From JBAXTZ01 sp041666525 (GTDB taxonomy: Bacteria; Bacillota; Negativicutes; JBAXTZ01), in NCBI GenBank assembly GCA_041666525.1, contig JBAYGT010000001.1, positions 62,001 through 126,000 of the forward strand: a DNA stretch of 64,000 bases, given 5' to 3'. A program made the position numbers and the translations under genes. The notes beneath the pieces were generated by a model. It was not told where the DNA came from. It saw only the letters and a list, made by a program, of their open reading frames with translations, and made no database searches. Of this stretch, positions 15,348 to 24,465 are shown in pieces (the stretch's first letter is position 1; each line of letters begins with the position of its first letter).

Positions 15348-17351
15348 TTATTTATTTACACTATTTACTAACGAATAAAGCTCGCGGTAACCGTCGAGCA
15401 TATTCTCAAAATTATATTGTTCTTCAACCAACTTTTTACTACGTCTACCCATAGTTTCTCTCAATTGTTTATTATTTATTAACAACTCTAATTTGATGAT
15501 TGCTGCTTCGATATCGTCAAATAAATAACCATTTTTAGATTCAAAAACCAAATCCCGATTACCAACACAACTTGACAACAGCAAGGGCAGACCAGCTTGC
15601 ATTGCCTGCAACACGCTAAGCGGCATCCCCTCCCATAATGAAGTGGACAGATAAACATCGGCCGATGCTAAAATTTGCTTAACAGCTTGTTTGGTCTGCC
15701 AACCTGTAATTACAACATTTTCTCCAAACTCGCATCGACAATCACCATCCCCTATCCAAACAAAACGTACTCTATCATTATTTTCATACGCTGTTGCAAT
15801 GGCGCCAAACAGCTGCGGATTTTTCTGACGCACTATTCTTCCGGCTGCAACTACAATAACGCAATCACTCTGATCATTTTTACTCGCAACAATAATCTCA
15901 TTTGGCGCTACACCATTATTAATGTGCATTGCCAAAATACCACGTTGGTGGAATTCCCGCGCCTCAGATGCTGAACATGCAATTATCCTGCCACCAAACG
16001 TTGATGCAAACCACTCTAACCAGGCAAACAAACGTTCCTTGAACGGCGATACAGCGCCGCACAAAAATGCTGCACCGTGCGAAGTATAAATAACTCTATC
16101 TGATACACCGCATAAAAATGCCGCAATGCGTCCAAGAAATCCAGCCTTCGAAGAATGTAAATGGATTATCTTAACAGTATTATATTTTAAAAAAATAGTT
16201 ATCAATTCAACCAACGCAAACAAATCGCTAAAGCCAATTTTTCGTTGAATTCTTTTCCACTCAACCAATTTTGTATAATCAGAAAACATATTTTGAATAT
16301 CAACAGGAGTGTCGCTCCGCTTACCAAATACAACAACGTGCTGATACTCTGGCATACCGTTTACCAAATCCACAACAACATCCAGCGTCCCGCCGGATGT
16401 GCACTCGATAACGTGAATAATTTGAAATTCGGGGTTAGGGTTGGGATATGGGGGTTGGGGGTTGGGATTTATGGAATAGGGATTAATATTTGGTAGTTTG
16501 CGATTCTGAGCACTTTTTAGGCGTAGAATCAGCGAATAGGGAATAACCAGTAACAGCAAACTTCGGATTATTCCGAATGTCACTCGAATGCTACTGTTAC
16601 TGCGTTTTTTCCAAATAAGTCGAATTCGTGAAACAATCTGCTGCCGCCGTTTTGACTGAGATATTCCTCTTTCCGACAACTCACAAGTTGTTAGAACTTG
16701 CGGAATATTCGCTACTTTACTGATCTGCATAATCCGAAAAAACAAGTCATAATCCTCGGCACCTTTATAACTTGTTGAATAATTGCCGATATCACACAAC
16801 ACTAACGTTCGTATCATTACAGCCGGATGCGCAAAAGCATTATTCTTAAGCATATATTTACGAATTCCAGTATCGGTCTCAGGATAGCGGACTACGAAAT
16901 TTAAATTGTCTTCTGATAGATTGCGACCTGATAACTCCACGAATGCCGCCCACGAACCTACCATACCATAATCAAGGTGATAATTTAAAAATTCCTTTTG
17001 TAGCTTAAAACGTTCAGGATGACAAATATCACCACAATCAAGGCGAGCTATGTATCGGTATTTTAAATCTGAAATCCGAAATCTGAAATCTGAATTGCCT
17101 AATCTGCAAAATATCCAATCCAGACCGGAGTTGAGCGCTGCTTCGATGCCGCTATTTTTCTCCAGACATATTAATTCGATATATTCAATTTCCTTATATC
17201 GTTCGCGCAGATCACCGATATCTGGCTTTAAGATACTACCGTCATCAACGATAAGCACATCAACCGGCTCGCAGGCGCTTATCGACGCTAACGAGCAGTA
17301 CAACCCTTCAATATTATTATAATGTGGAATCAATACAATAATTTCACTCAT
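15348..17351 (-). CDS. Fused glycosyltransferase: GT2 domain plus GT4 domain, joined at a heptamer repeat
   Basis: 667 residues. Residues 1-280 are a GT2 family enzyme (LIPHYNN, VLIVDDGS at 33-40, IARLDCGD at 101-108, GAEDYDLF). Residues 309-667 are a GT4 family enzyme (HVIECTSGGTLDVVVDLV, HLHSSKAGFLGR, VAAGRIVRQKNPQLF, SLWEGMPLSVLQAMQAGLP). The linker 287-308, rich in Asn-Pro and Gln-Pro, is encoded by an array of seven-base repeats. A second repeat family encodes residues 83-97 just before the catalytic acidic motif. The likely history is two adjacent genes joined by the repeat. Whether both domains are active is not known. Confidence 0.85.
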   Translation of the reverse strand: MSEIIVLIPHYNNIEGLYCSLASISACEPVDVLIVDDGSILKPDIGDLRERYKEIEYIELICLEKNSGIEAALNSGLDWIFCRLGNSDFRFRISDLKYRYIARLDCGDICHPERFKLQKEFLNYHLDYGMVGSWAAFVELSGRNLSEDNLNFVVRYPETDTGIRKYMLKNNAFAHPAVMIRTLVLCDIGNYSTSYKGAEDYDLFFRIMQISKVANIPQVLTTCELSERGISQSKRRQQIVSRIRLIWKKRSNSSIRVTFGIIRSLLLLVIPYSLILRLKSAQNRKLPNINPYSINPNPQPPYPNPNPEFQIIHVIECTSGGTLDVVVDLVNGMPEYQHVVVFGKRSDTPVDIQNMFSDYTKLVEWKRIQRKIGFSDLFALVELITIFLKYNTVKIIHLHSSKAGFLGRIAAFLCGVSDRVIYTSHGAAFLCGAVSPFKERLFAWLEWFASTFGGRIIACSASEAREFHQRGILAMHINNGVAPNEIIVASKNDQSDCVIVVAAGRIVRQKNPQLFGAIATAYENNDRVRFVWIGDGDCRCEFGENVVITGWQTKQAVKQILASADVYLSTSLWEGMPLSVLQAMQAGLPLLLSSCVGNRDLVFESKNGYLFDDIEAAIIKLELLINNKQLRETMGRRSKKLVEEQYNFENMLDGYRELYSLVNSVNK
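16431..16486. repeat. Heptanucleotide repeat array inside a coding region (GT2-GT4 junction)
   Basis: Eight 7-mers on the plus strand (GGGGTTA, GGGTTGG, GATATGG, GGGTTGG, GGGTTGG, GATTTAT, GGAATAG, GGATTAA). Read on the minus strand it is translated as the Asn/Pro-rich linker of the fused glycosyltransferase and stays open. It contains four or more G-runs. Confidence 0.9.
17065..17106. repeat. Second heptamer family (AAATCTG) inside the GT2 domain
   Basis: Six 7-mers on the plus strand: AAATCTG, AAATCCG, AAATCTG, AAATCTG, AATTGCC, TAATCTG. At 42 bp (14 codons) it keeps frame. On the minus strand it encodes a segment rich in Asp, Phe, Arg and Ile (about residues 83-96) next to the acidic catalytic motif. 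Confidence 0.85.
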
Positions 17352-17411
17352 AATTCACCAGAAAAAACTAACCTAGAGCTTTTAACTCACGAGTTAGTTA
17401 ATTATAACATA

Positions 17412-18326
17412 CTATATTCTGAGCCAGCTATCTGGCATTAAATCGCTGGTGTCTTTTTTTACATTGAACCACTTTTTCGGTGCTATCACAATTTTTTCAG
17501 GATTAACATTCAACCAAGCGCCCCACCAAGAAAACGAACTATTGGCAATAATGTTATGCCTACACTGGCACATCAACAACAGTTCCTCTTGCGGTGACTG
17601 ACACCAATCAACAAATTCTATTCTATACTCAGTTACTAAATTAGCTTTACACCACTCTAGATCGTCAGAAAAAACATAGAACAGCGGATTTTCTACACGC
17701 CCGGCAATCAACTTCATAGCCGCCTGATAATATTTCAGAGAACAAACGCCATGGTAAGTATTCGTCTCCTCGTTGGTCACATAGTCACCTCTTCTTACGT
17801 GAACAGAGACGCTTTCACATGGTATCCCTTCTCCACTATGCAACTTTATAGCTGTGTGGCTTTGCTGCTTAATCATAAATTCCCCTCGCAACAAAGCTGC
17901 AATATTTTCAAAATATTTATAGCTTTGGAAATAGCCTTCGAGATAGGTGTCATCATTTAACAGCCAGAATTGTTTATCGAACGAAAAAGTTGGCTCAAGA
18001 TAATATTTCGCGTTACCAGTAAAGCTTAAACGCTCGATTATTTTGAGAATTTTTCGTTTTGCGCGCGCTAGTATATTAAATTCAGCAATCTTCATTGGAC
18101 TCAGTCTAAAACGGCATATTTCTGCATCAGTGGCAAATTCGTCATCAATGACGAATTTGCCTAGTTCATAGATGCGAACTGTATTGGCCTGTTCGGATGC
18201 ATATTCTCCTAATGCTGTAGTAATATCCAGTTTCAGCTGCACCCCTAGTTTTAGCGCCAACGTTTTTGCCGCCGCGTACTGAAACAGCTGGTTGCCCAGC
18301 CCGCCTTGGAGTTTAATTATAATCAA
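17412..18326 (-). CDS. Alpha-1,2-fucosyltransferase-like glycosyltransferase (GT11)
   Basis: About 304 residues. KLQGGLGNQLFQYAAAKTLA is the GT11 N-terminal motif. HVRRGDYV is the donor (GDP-fucose) motif. FYVFSDDLEWC and NSSFSWWGAWLN are the other family blocks. It transfers a deoxyhexose, normally fucose, to a galactose in a surface glycan. The TTG at 18326 is preferred to a GTG 9 bases upstream because AGGCGGTG then sits 6 bases away and the N-terminus matches the family. No GDP-fucose synthesis genes are in the window. Confidence 0.85.
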   Translation of the reverse strand: MIIIKLQGGLGNQLFQYAAAKTLALKLGVQLKLDITTALGEYASEQANTVRIYELGKFVIDDEFATDAEICRFRLSPMKIAEFNILARAKRKILKIIERLSFTGNAKYYLEPTFSFDKQFWLLNDDTYLEGYFQSYKYFENIAALLRGEFMIKQQSHTAIKLHSGEGIPCESVSVHVRRGDYVTNEETNTYHGVCSLKYYQAAMKLIAGRVENPLFYVFSDDLEWCKANLVTEYRIEFVDWCQSPQEELLLMCQCRHNIIANSSFSWWGAWLNVNPEKIVIAPKKWFNVKKDTSDLMPDSWLRI

Positions 18327-18375
18327 GATATGCACCGCCTAAAAATAAATCGAAAACATTTCTTCTAAAACCGAT

Positions 18376-18412
18376 TTACCTACTCATGATCAACATACTT
18401 ATGAGTAGGTAA
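18376..18412. repeat. Perfect 12-bp inverted repeat
   Basis: Arms TTACCTACTCAT (18376-18387) and ATGAGTAGGTAA (18401-18412) flank a 13-base loop in a 214-base gap between two minus-strand genes. On the plus strand the right arm is followed by CTTTTT, a terminator-like arrangement facing away from the genes. On the minus strand there is no T-tract. It could be an operator or an RNA structure. No convincing promoter was seen in the rest of the gap. Confidence 0.7.
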
Positions 18413-18540
18413 CTTTTTACGATGCGGAAAAGCATAGGTAAAATAAGGGTTGCATCAAATCATTTAGGTGGTATCAACACTAATACTGTTTATTCCGTAA
18501 TATTTTGCCAATATTTCATTTAGTTAAGCGCTGTAAGCAG

Positions 18541-19416
18541 TTAAACCACCTTTTGTTTTAAAACACTTTGAAAAATAATTTGATTAATACCAGAAAGATG
18601 CCCAAATAACAAATCAATGTCACGCGTTTTATTCAGAAATATTCCCGAAACAAACAAACAAAATACCTTGATACCAATCATCAGCAGATAACACCATGTC
18701 GAAAAATAGTCCTTGTGCTTTCTGACGATATGCCATTTGTTCATAAAGTACATCCTGCCAATTCTTTTGTTGTCCGGACGAGCTACCGAACTCTCAAAGT
18801 GAATCAATCTGGCCTCAGGAACGAACAGCAGTCTGCCAAGTTTTGCCACCCGCCAGGAAAACTCCAAGTCTTCACCAAGTCCGTATGCAGTAAAATATTC
18901 ATCGAAACACAAATTCTTTATTGTTTCATAGCGATAAGCCATATTGCAGCCACTAAGCCACATCAAATCTTTATTCCCGCCCGGATCGACAGCCTGAAAG
19001 TTACGAGCGCATTTGTCAACGTAACCATTACGCTTGCTTCTAAACCAGCAACTCTGCGGCATTGCGTTAGTAATAAATCCTTGAGCGCCAACTGCCGAGC
19101 GATCCGAAAAAACTTGAACAAGTTTCTCCAGATAATCATTTTCCAGTTCCACATCGTCGTCAAGGAAAACTATGACATCTGTAGTTACAGAAACCTGCTT
19201 AAGCCCAGTGTTTCGTTGCACGACCAATGAAGAAATACTTCTAAACAGCTTAATAGATAGTTTCGAAAACATATCCGCATCGAAAGTAATCAGCTCATCG
19301 CTCGAATCAACAATAATAACCTCAACCGGCAAAAACGTCTGACGGTTAAGGCTGAGTAGTGCTTTACATAATTCGCTTTTACGGTTACGAGTGGCGATAA
19401 TTACAGCTATTTTCAT
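18541..19416 (-). CDS. Glycosyltransferase family 2
   Basis: 291 residues with the GT-A fold blocks AVIIATRNR (4-12), EVIIVDSSDE, the metal-binding VIVFLDDDVELE and GLGEDLEFSWRVAKLG, where the ED pair is the usual catalytic-base region. The C-terminal 60 residues include a hydrophobic stretch that may touch the membrane. It probably adds one sugar of the surface glycan; donor and acceptor are unknown. It ends the group of genes starting near 25.6 kb. Confidence 0.8.
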   Translation of the reverse strand: MKIAVIIATRNRKSELCKALLSLNRQTFLPVEVIIVDSSDELITFDADMFSKLSIKLFRSISSLVVQRNTGLKQVSVTTDVIVFLDDDVELENDYLEKLVQVFSDRSAVGAQGFITNAMPQSCWFRSKRNGYVDKCARNFQAVDPGGNKDLMWLSGCNMAYRYETIKNLCFDEYFTAYGLGEDLEFSWRVAKLGRLLFVPEARLIHFESSVARPDNKRIGRMYFMNKWHIVRKHKDYFSTWCYLLMIGIKVFCLFVSGIFLNKTRDIDLLFGHLSGINQIIFQSVLKQKVV

Positions 19417-19419
19417 ATT

Positions 19420-20445
19420 CTACCTAAAACTCAAAGTTTTTATCGCCGATCTTGCTCTGCCAAAACATAGTGCAATAAAATAGCATAACAGTTCTTTCTT
19501 ATTTATCTGAAACATTTCTTTCGCATATAATAAATTACCTAGTGTCAAACTGCCTCTCTTAGCTGCATGAAATAATAATACTGTTATTCTACTCCGAACA
19601 ATTCTTCGCAATACTATCTCGTCGTAGACGGCTGTTTTTTCGTTTGCAGCAATCAACGACTTTGCATACTCTATCGACTCTTCGAGTTCACCTTTTGAAT
19701 ATTCTTCAAGTAGCCAAATTAATTTTGCGTGTCGTCTCATTATATTTTCGCTAACATTAATTCCTAGCCGAATTAACAACGTGCTCATTATTTTTAGTGT
19801 GGTTTTTTTTTGTATTGAAGAATATCTGTTCGATACATTGCTGCTACACACACGGTAACTTAACAAAACTTCAGGAATATTTACTATATCAAAATGGTTC
19901 CAGCAGCGGACCCAGAGACCATAGTCTTCTGCATATAAATCATCGGGAGAATAACCTAGATTATTCTGCGTAAAACATTCCTTTCTGAGCATCACCGTTG
20001 GATGAGCAATCAATGTAAAAAACAATTGTCCGCATCTAATTTCCTCTGCCGAAGCAGGATTTTTCAAAATCTTTTTAGAACCACCAAAAGTCTTAACCCA
20101 AGTTCCGCACACGCCAACTTCTTTGTTTGCGTCCATAAATTGAACCTGCACCTTGATTCTCTCGCGAAGCGATATATCGTCGGCATCCATCCGGGCAATA
20201 TATTCCCCGTTTGCAAATTCTAACCCTTTGTTCAACGAAAATACAATGCCTTTATTCTCACAATTTTTAAAGAACTTTATTCTACAGTCGCAATAAGAAT
20301 TGACTATTTCAACTGAACTATCCGTTGAACCGTCGTCGATAATCAAAAATTCAAAATCGCGAAAAGTTTGTTCCAAAATGCTATCAATAGCTTCGCGCAA
20401 ATATTTCTCGGCATTGTATACGGGCATAATAACGGATACTTTCAT
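19420..20445 (-). CDS. Glycosyltransferase family 2
   Basis: 341 residues. VSVIMPVYNAEKYLREAIDS (3-22), FLIIDDGSTDSS, ARMDADDIS and the downstream YAEDYGLWVRC give a complete GT2 catalytic domain in the first 220 residues, followed by a helical tail. Its start has AGGCAAGAGA upstream, and only 3 bases separate its stop from the next ATG, so it belongs to the same operon. Substrates cannot be read from the sequence. Confidence 0.82.
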   Translation of the reverse strand: MKVSVIMPVYNAEKYLREAIDSILEQTFRDFEFLIIDDGSTDSSVEIVNSYCDCRIKFFKNCENKGIVFSLNKGLEFANGEYIARMDADDISLRERIKVQVQFMDANKEVGVCGTWVKTFGGSKKILKNPASAEEIRCGQLFFTLIAHPTVMLRKECFTQNNLGYSPDDLYAEDYGLWVRCWNHFDIVNIPEVLLSYRVCSSNVSNRYSSIQKKTTLKIMSTLLIRLGINVSENIMRRHAKLIWLLEEYSKGELEESIEYAKSLIAANEKTAVYDEIVLRRIVRSRITVLLFHAAKRGSLTLGNLLYAKEMFQINKKELLCYFIALCFGRARSAIKTLSFR

Positions 20446-20453
20446 TCTCTTGC

Positions 20454-22163
20454 CTAATTTCTTTCGATTTTCCTCAGAAACCTCTCAAATTGTTGTTTTG
20501 CTTCCTTAAATCTACTTTCGTGATAATGAAAGGAAACTGAACAATATTCCGAACTATACTTTTTGACAAGAGTCTGATAATCAATATTTATTCTGCTAGT
20601 CGAATAGTTGCTCCAATAAAGTAAATCCGTTTCCTCTGGATAATTTTCCAGCATCCAATTACCATACGTTTCGTATTCAGAAAAACCGGATATTTCAGAA
20701 TAATCAATACTATTCATAATTGCCTGATACCATTTTAACGAAAATTTTGATTCAATTTCGTTTTTTAATATGCGCAGTTTGGTTTTATTTATTAACATAC
20801 AATGTGCAACAAACGACAGAGAAGCTTTTGGAACATAACCAAACAATCGCTCATAACACCTCAGATATGCTGAATTTTTTTCGTCAGACAGAAGAAAAAT
20901 ATTCCTCCTGTTGTTTTCAAACACAACAGGTCTAACAAAAACGGTGTCTGCATCCAAAACAAGATAATTTTCAGTATCCGGTATGATTTCAGACCACTTC
21001 AAAAATTGCTGAAACAACCACCCTGATCGGTTCCATTTCCCGACGCGGTATGTAATATCTGTTTTCTTGAGAGAGAGCGCATTATTTTCAAAAAAATACT
21101 CACATTTGTTTTCTAAACAAAATTTCTTGATTCTCTCCGACGATGGCGAAACAATTTTAATTGAACAAATCGGGTGTCGTAAATTTTTGCGCACACCTTC
21201 AACGGACAATTTCAACACATCCAAATCAGATTCAAGCGCCGGTATTATAACATCCAACTCCATTTCACTTCTCGAATCACACAACAAATCTATTTGTCTT
21301 TTGTGAGTTTTTATATATCCAACAGGATTTATTCTTTCGATATCACATCCCCAGTCACTGCTTGGAATATTCAAACCATATACTGCATTTTCAGCTACTG
21401 GAATTGGTCGCCATTTATCAAGAATAGATTCACGTTTACCGATATGGTCAATGTAGCTGTCAAACAAACAAAAATTCCGAACTCTCAATTTTCTGAATCG
21501 TTCAGTCATTAAAGTTTCATCATTTTTGTCTTCTTCGAAAAAACCAAGCTTCAAAAAATCATCTTTGAAATAAAGATAGTTTAGTGCGCCCATCCTTCGC
21601 TTAACCACATATTTGCCAAAAGGTGACTCAAAAACTCCCAACCAGTCGTGAAATTCAACGTCGCTGGAATTGAAAGACGAAAAAGGACCCAAGACATGGC
21701 GATTATGATTTTTTTTCGCCCAAATCATCACTTTAATACTCTTATCCAACCACTCCGGGTGAAATAAGGCATCACTGTCGCAAGTACCGACAACACCGAA
21801 ATCATCTATCGTCAAAAGTTCATTCATAGCTCTGTTAAATGCTGCCCCCCATGAATTATGCCCTTTGGAGCAAAATAATCTGACGATATTATATTTTTGT
21901 AGTCTTTGTTTATTAATTATTTCAGCGACTTTTTTATCTTGTGATCCGTCGTCGATAAGTAAAAAAGTTACATCATAATCATACAAATTAATTTTGAATA
22001 GCGAGTCGAGACATAATTCCAAACATTCCGGTCGCTCATGGCATAACACAGCAATTCCTATTTTCATATTGTCTGTAACACCCGACAAACTTACCGGACG
22101 AAATAGGTAACTATCAAATATGTTCCTCAATAACAGCAAAACCTTTTTAAGCGTTTTTTTCAT
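20454..22163 (-). CDS. Two-domain glycosyltransferase (GT2 plus DUF6492-like)
   Basis: 569 residues. The first half (about 34-290) is GT2-like: KIGIAVLCHERPECLELCLD, FLLIDDGSQDKK and GTCDSDALFHPEW. The second half (about 305-569) begins LDVIIPALESDLDVLKLSV and carries YLVLDADTVFVRP, a DxD donor site, with a pattern like the DUF6492 glycosyltransferase-like family. There may be two successive transfers in one protein. The ATG at 22163 lies inside the end of the preceding methyltransferase gene (17-bp overlap). It is far longer than neighbouring single-domain enzymes. Confidence 0.7.
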   Translation of the reverse strand: MKKTLKKVLLLLRNIFDSYLFRPVSLSGVTDNMKIGIAVLCHERPECLELCLDSLFKINLYDYDVTFLLIDDGSQDKKVAEIINKQRLQKYNIVRLFCSKGHNSWGAAFNRAMNELLTIDDFGVVGTCDSDALFHPEWLDKSIKVMIWAKKNHNRHVLGPFSSFNSSDVEFHDWLGVFESPFGKYVVKRRMGALNYLYFKDDFLKLGFFEEDKNDETLMTERFRKLRVRNFCLFDSYIDHIGKRESILDKWRPIPVAENAVYGLNIPSSDWGCDIERINPVGYIKTHKRQIDLLCDSRSEMELDVIIPALESDLDVLKLSVEGVRKNLRHPICSIKIVSPSSERIKKFCLENKCEYFFENNALSLKKTDITYRVGKWNRSGWLFQQFLKWSEIIPDTENYLVLDADTVFVRPVVFENNRRNIFLLSDEKNSAYLRCYERLFGYVPKASLSFVAHCMLINKTKLRILKNEIESKFSLKWYQAIMNSIDYSEISGFSEYETYGNWMLENYPEETDLLYWSNYSTSRINIDYQTLVKKYSSEYCSVSFHYHESRFKEAKQQFERFLRKIERN

Positions 22164-22905
22164 CAACCTTCTCTTTTTTTACAGCCACAACGTGACACCC
22201 AAAATACAATAAATCATTCGAACCAATGTCATTTGTTCTTTTCAAGTACCAAGACAAGAGTTTTATTAATACCAGAATGCACAAGGATAATCCTTTGGTA
22301 GAATATCTACTATAAACATAGCGTAACCGGCACAATTCCTGATCCATAAACGAAAAATAATTTCCATTCTTTGATAACTCAACTATTTCGAATCCGTTGC
22401 TTATCAGGTGTTCATAATACCAGTATTCGCTAAAACCTGTACAAAAATGATATGGTGCAAAATGTGTCAAACTGCAAAACGGCGCCGTTAAAATTAATTT
22501 TCCGCCATCCCTTAACACTCTGGCAAATTCTCTTATAGCCATTACAGGCTCTGGCAAATGTTCCAGTACTTCTGAGCATAGAACAACATCAAACGAGTCA
22601 TCATCAACAGGAATAGCCGTAATATCAGAAATGATATCGATATATTTTTGATCCCAAATTCCCATTTGCAGGCCTTTTTCATTGCCCCTGCCATTATAAG
22701 CTGCGAAATCTTGTGAAACATAAACCATATGGTTGCAATACTTTTTGTATGGTTGCTCTCCGGCTCCGGCATCAAGTATTTTAGCCCCGGCTGGCACTGC
22801 CTGCAATTGTTTAATTATCCAATTATCCCTACATCGCTCGTTATAGTAATTTTCAGGCATCTTCTTCTCAAAAACTCTTGATACAGCCTTCTTCAAAAAA
22901 TTCAT
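22147..22905 (-). CDS. SAM-dependent methyltransferase (class I)
   Basis: 252 residues. AKILDAGAGEQPYKKYC is the SAM-binding glycine loop. SDITAIPVDDDSFDVVLCSE and VLEHLPEPVMAIREFARVLR are motifs II-III of Methyltransf_11-type enzymes. It may methylate a sugar or cap the growing glycan. It is 1 base from the DUF268 gene upstream and overlaps the two-domain glycosyltransferase downstream, so it is part of one translation-coupled run. Confidence 0.75.
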   Translation of the reverse strand: MNFLKKAVSRVFEKKMPENYYNERCRDNWIIKQLQAVPAGAKILDAGAGEQPYKKYCNHMVYVSQDFAAYNGRGNEKGLQMGIWDQKYIDIISDITAIPVDDDSFDVVLCSEVLEHLPEPVMAIREFARVLRDGGKLILTAPFCSLTHFAPYHFCTGFSEYWYYEHLISNGFEIVELSKNGNYFSFMDQELCRLRYVYSRYSTKGLSLCILVLIKLLSWYLKRTNDIGSNDLLYFGCHVVAVKKEKVDEKNA

Positions 22906-22906
22906 T

Positions 22907-23644
22907 CTACTCCTTGACGAACCAAAAACATCCGCAACCGTATTTCTGTCGATCGCACTCTAATTGTCCGGAATTACTCAATATGCCTTTTTCTAAGTAG
23001 TCGTCAGGCACCAAACAAAATTCTTTCAATTCGAATCCGATAAATTTACTAACAAATTTTCTAAAATCAAATACTCTGTGTGCATTAAACAAAATTTTTT
23101 CTTTTCCAATTGGTACAGCCATCAAGAGATTCCCTTTACTTACAACAACTCTTTTCAACTCACTAATGGCTTTATCTGCCCCGTCTACATCGATTACATC
23201 TCCATATCTGCCCAATCCGATATGTTCAACAACGTGCATACAGGATAAGGAATGCAGCGAATTACTTGCAAAAGGCAAGCTCAATAAATCAGCTTGTCCA
23301 ATACTCAAATTTGACAGGTACAATTGAGGTGGACGATAGTCATAATAATCCACAGGTATAAATGCTGAAAGATTCGCGACAAACGAAATACAAGACGAAA
23401 CATCCACATGTTTCAGCGGTTTTATTTCGGCGATAATCCGCGCTGCCCATGCAGTATGATAAAGATAGTGACCATCAAATCCGGTTTTCGCAACGTTGTC
23501 ACCGAAACAGGCGATCCGTTCACGCCAAAGCATAGTACCGCGCTGTTCTTTTGTAAGCTTGCCTTTAAAACGCAAATACGAAAAAACAAATCGCACCTTT
23601 TGCATTATTTTATTTCCAACCGCCATAACAATTTTACCAACCAT
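22907..23644 (-). CDS. DUF268-like protein, methyltransferase-related
   Basis: 245 residues. The blocks HVDVSSCISFVANLSAFIPV, DLLSLPFASNSLHSLSCMHV and VEHIGLGRYGD are characteristic of the DUF268 family. They resemble a SAM methyltransferase core with a degenerate glycine loop. Such genes are common in glycan clusters but have no demonstrated reaction. A GAGGATT site supports the ATG at 23644, which overlaps the preceding glycosyltransferase by 40 bp. Confidence 0.65.
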   Translation of the reverse strand: MVGKIVMAVGNKIMQKVRFVFSYLRFKGKLTKEQRGTMLWRERIACFGDNVAKTGFDGHYLYHTAWAARIIAEIKPLKHVDVSSCISFVANLSAFIPVDYYDYRPPQLYLSNLSIGQADLLSLPFASNSLHSLSCMHVVEHIGLGRYGDVIDVDGADKAISELKRVVVSKGNLLMAVPIGKEKILFNAHRVFDFRKFVSKFIGFELKEFCLVPDDYLEKGILSNSGQLECDRQKYGCGCFWFVKE

Positions 23645-24465
23645 TTTGTAATCCTCGTTCGGTTTGCATCAAAAGCGATTTTTCGCAACACTATTGCGAA
23701 ACAATTGACGTTTAGGTTTCGTCTATAAATCCAATCTCCAATGTCATTTGCATCTCTATGATAAAATATATTTTCCCACTTATTCAAATAAGTTTTCCAA
23801 TCGCTCTCCTGATGTTTCGAATTGGTTGTTCTCACTATCACATTTGCATGAGAAAAATGTTCCACATAAGATTCTAGAGAATCAATAATTTCATACCCGG
23901 CTTGCCACATCTTTAAACACAAATCGCCGTCTGCATGGTAAAAAGCAAACGACTTTTCATCTATATATCCTACTACTTCTAGAGCTTGTTTCAAATACAT
24001 TCCGTGATTGACGAACATCTTGTTGCCAAGAGTTAATCCGACCCAATAATTTTTCATTTCCGGCCAGTTCCGCCAATAGAAAGCCACAGCCCCGATTTTT
24101 TTCCCTATAGCCAATTCTCGTTCGAAAAGCTCATATCCATTCCGTATAGCTCCCGGTAACACAATGCAATCATCACTTATCATACAAACGTATTTACCCG
24201 AAGCGCTCTTAAATCCAAGATTCATAAAGAACCCCCAGCTTTTTTGCTGTATTAACTTCCCCTTCCATTCACCTCGGTTGTGTTGGATAATAGTGATGAC
24301 ATCTTTTTGCTTAGCAAGCCAACTGATTGTCCCATCAGTAGAACCACCATCCACAATTATGATTTCACAATCTGATCCCATAAGCTCTTTGCGAATACTA
24401 TCGACTGTAAGTTTAAGAAATTTCAGTCTGTTATAAGTACCAAGTATCACTGACACTTTTTCCAT
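23605..24465 (-). CDS. Glycosyltransferase family 2
   Basis: 286 residues with VSVILGTYNRLKFLKLTVDS, EIIIVDGGSTDGT and CMISDDCIVLPG (acidic donor site), and YHADGDLCLKMWQAGYE as the later acidic block. The ATG abuts the stop of the GT4 gene (TAGATG), so expression probably depends on coupling. The C-terminus overlaps the DUF268 gene. Substrate unknown. Confidence 0.78.
   Translation of the reverse strand: MEKVSVILGTYNRLKFLKLTVDSIRKELMGSDCEIIIVDGGSTDGTISWLAKQKDVITIIQHNRGEWKGKLIQQKSWGFFMNLGFKSASGKYVCMISDDCIVLPGAIRNGYELFERELAIGKKIGAVAFYWRNWPEMKNYWVGLTLGNKMFVNHGMYLKQALEVVGYIDEKSFAFYHADGDLCLKMWQAGYEIIDSLESYVEHFSHANVIVRTTNSKHQESDWKTYLNKWENIFYHRDANDIGDWIYRRNLNVNCFAIVLRKIAFDANRTRITKWLVKLLWRLEIK

Noticed and set aside
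17377..17400. Terminator after the GT11-like gene
   Set aside because: The only inverted repeat is a 6-bp stem without a following T-tract on the minus strand.
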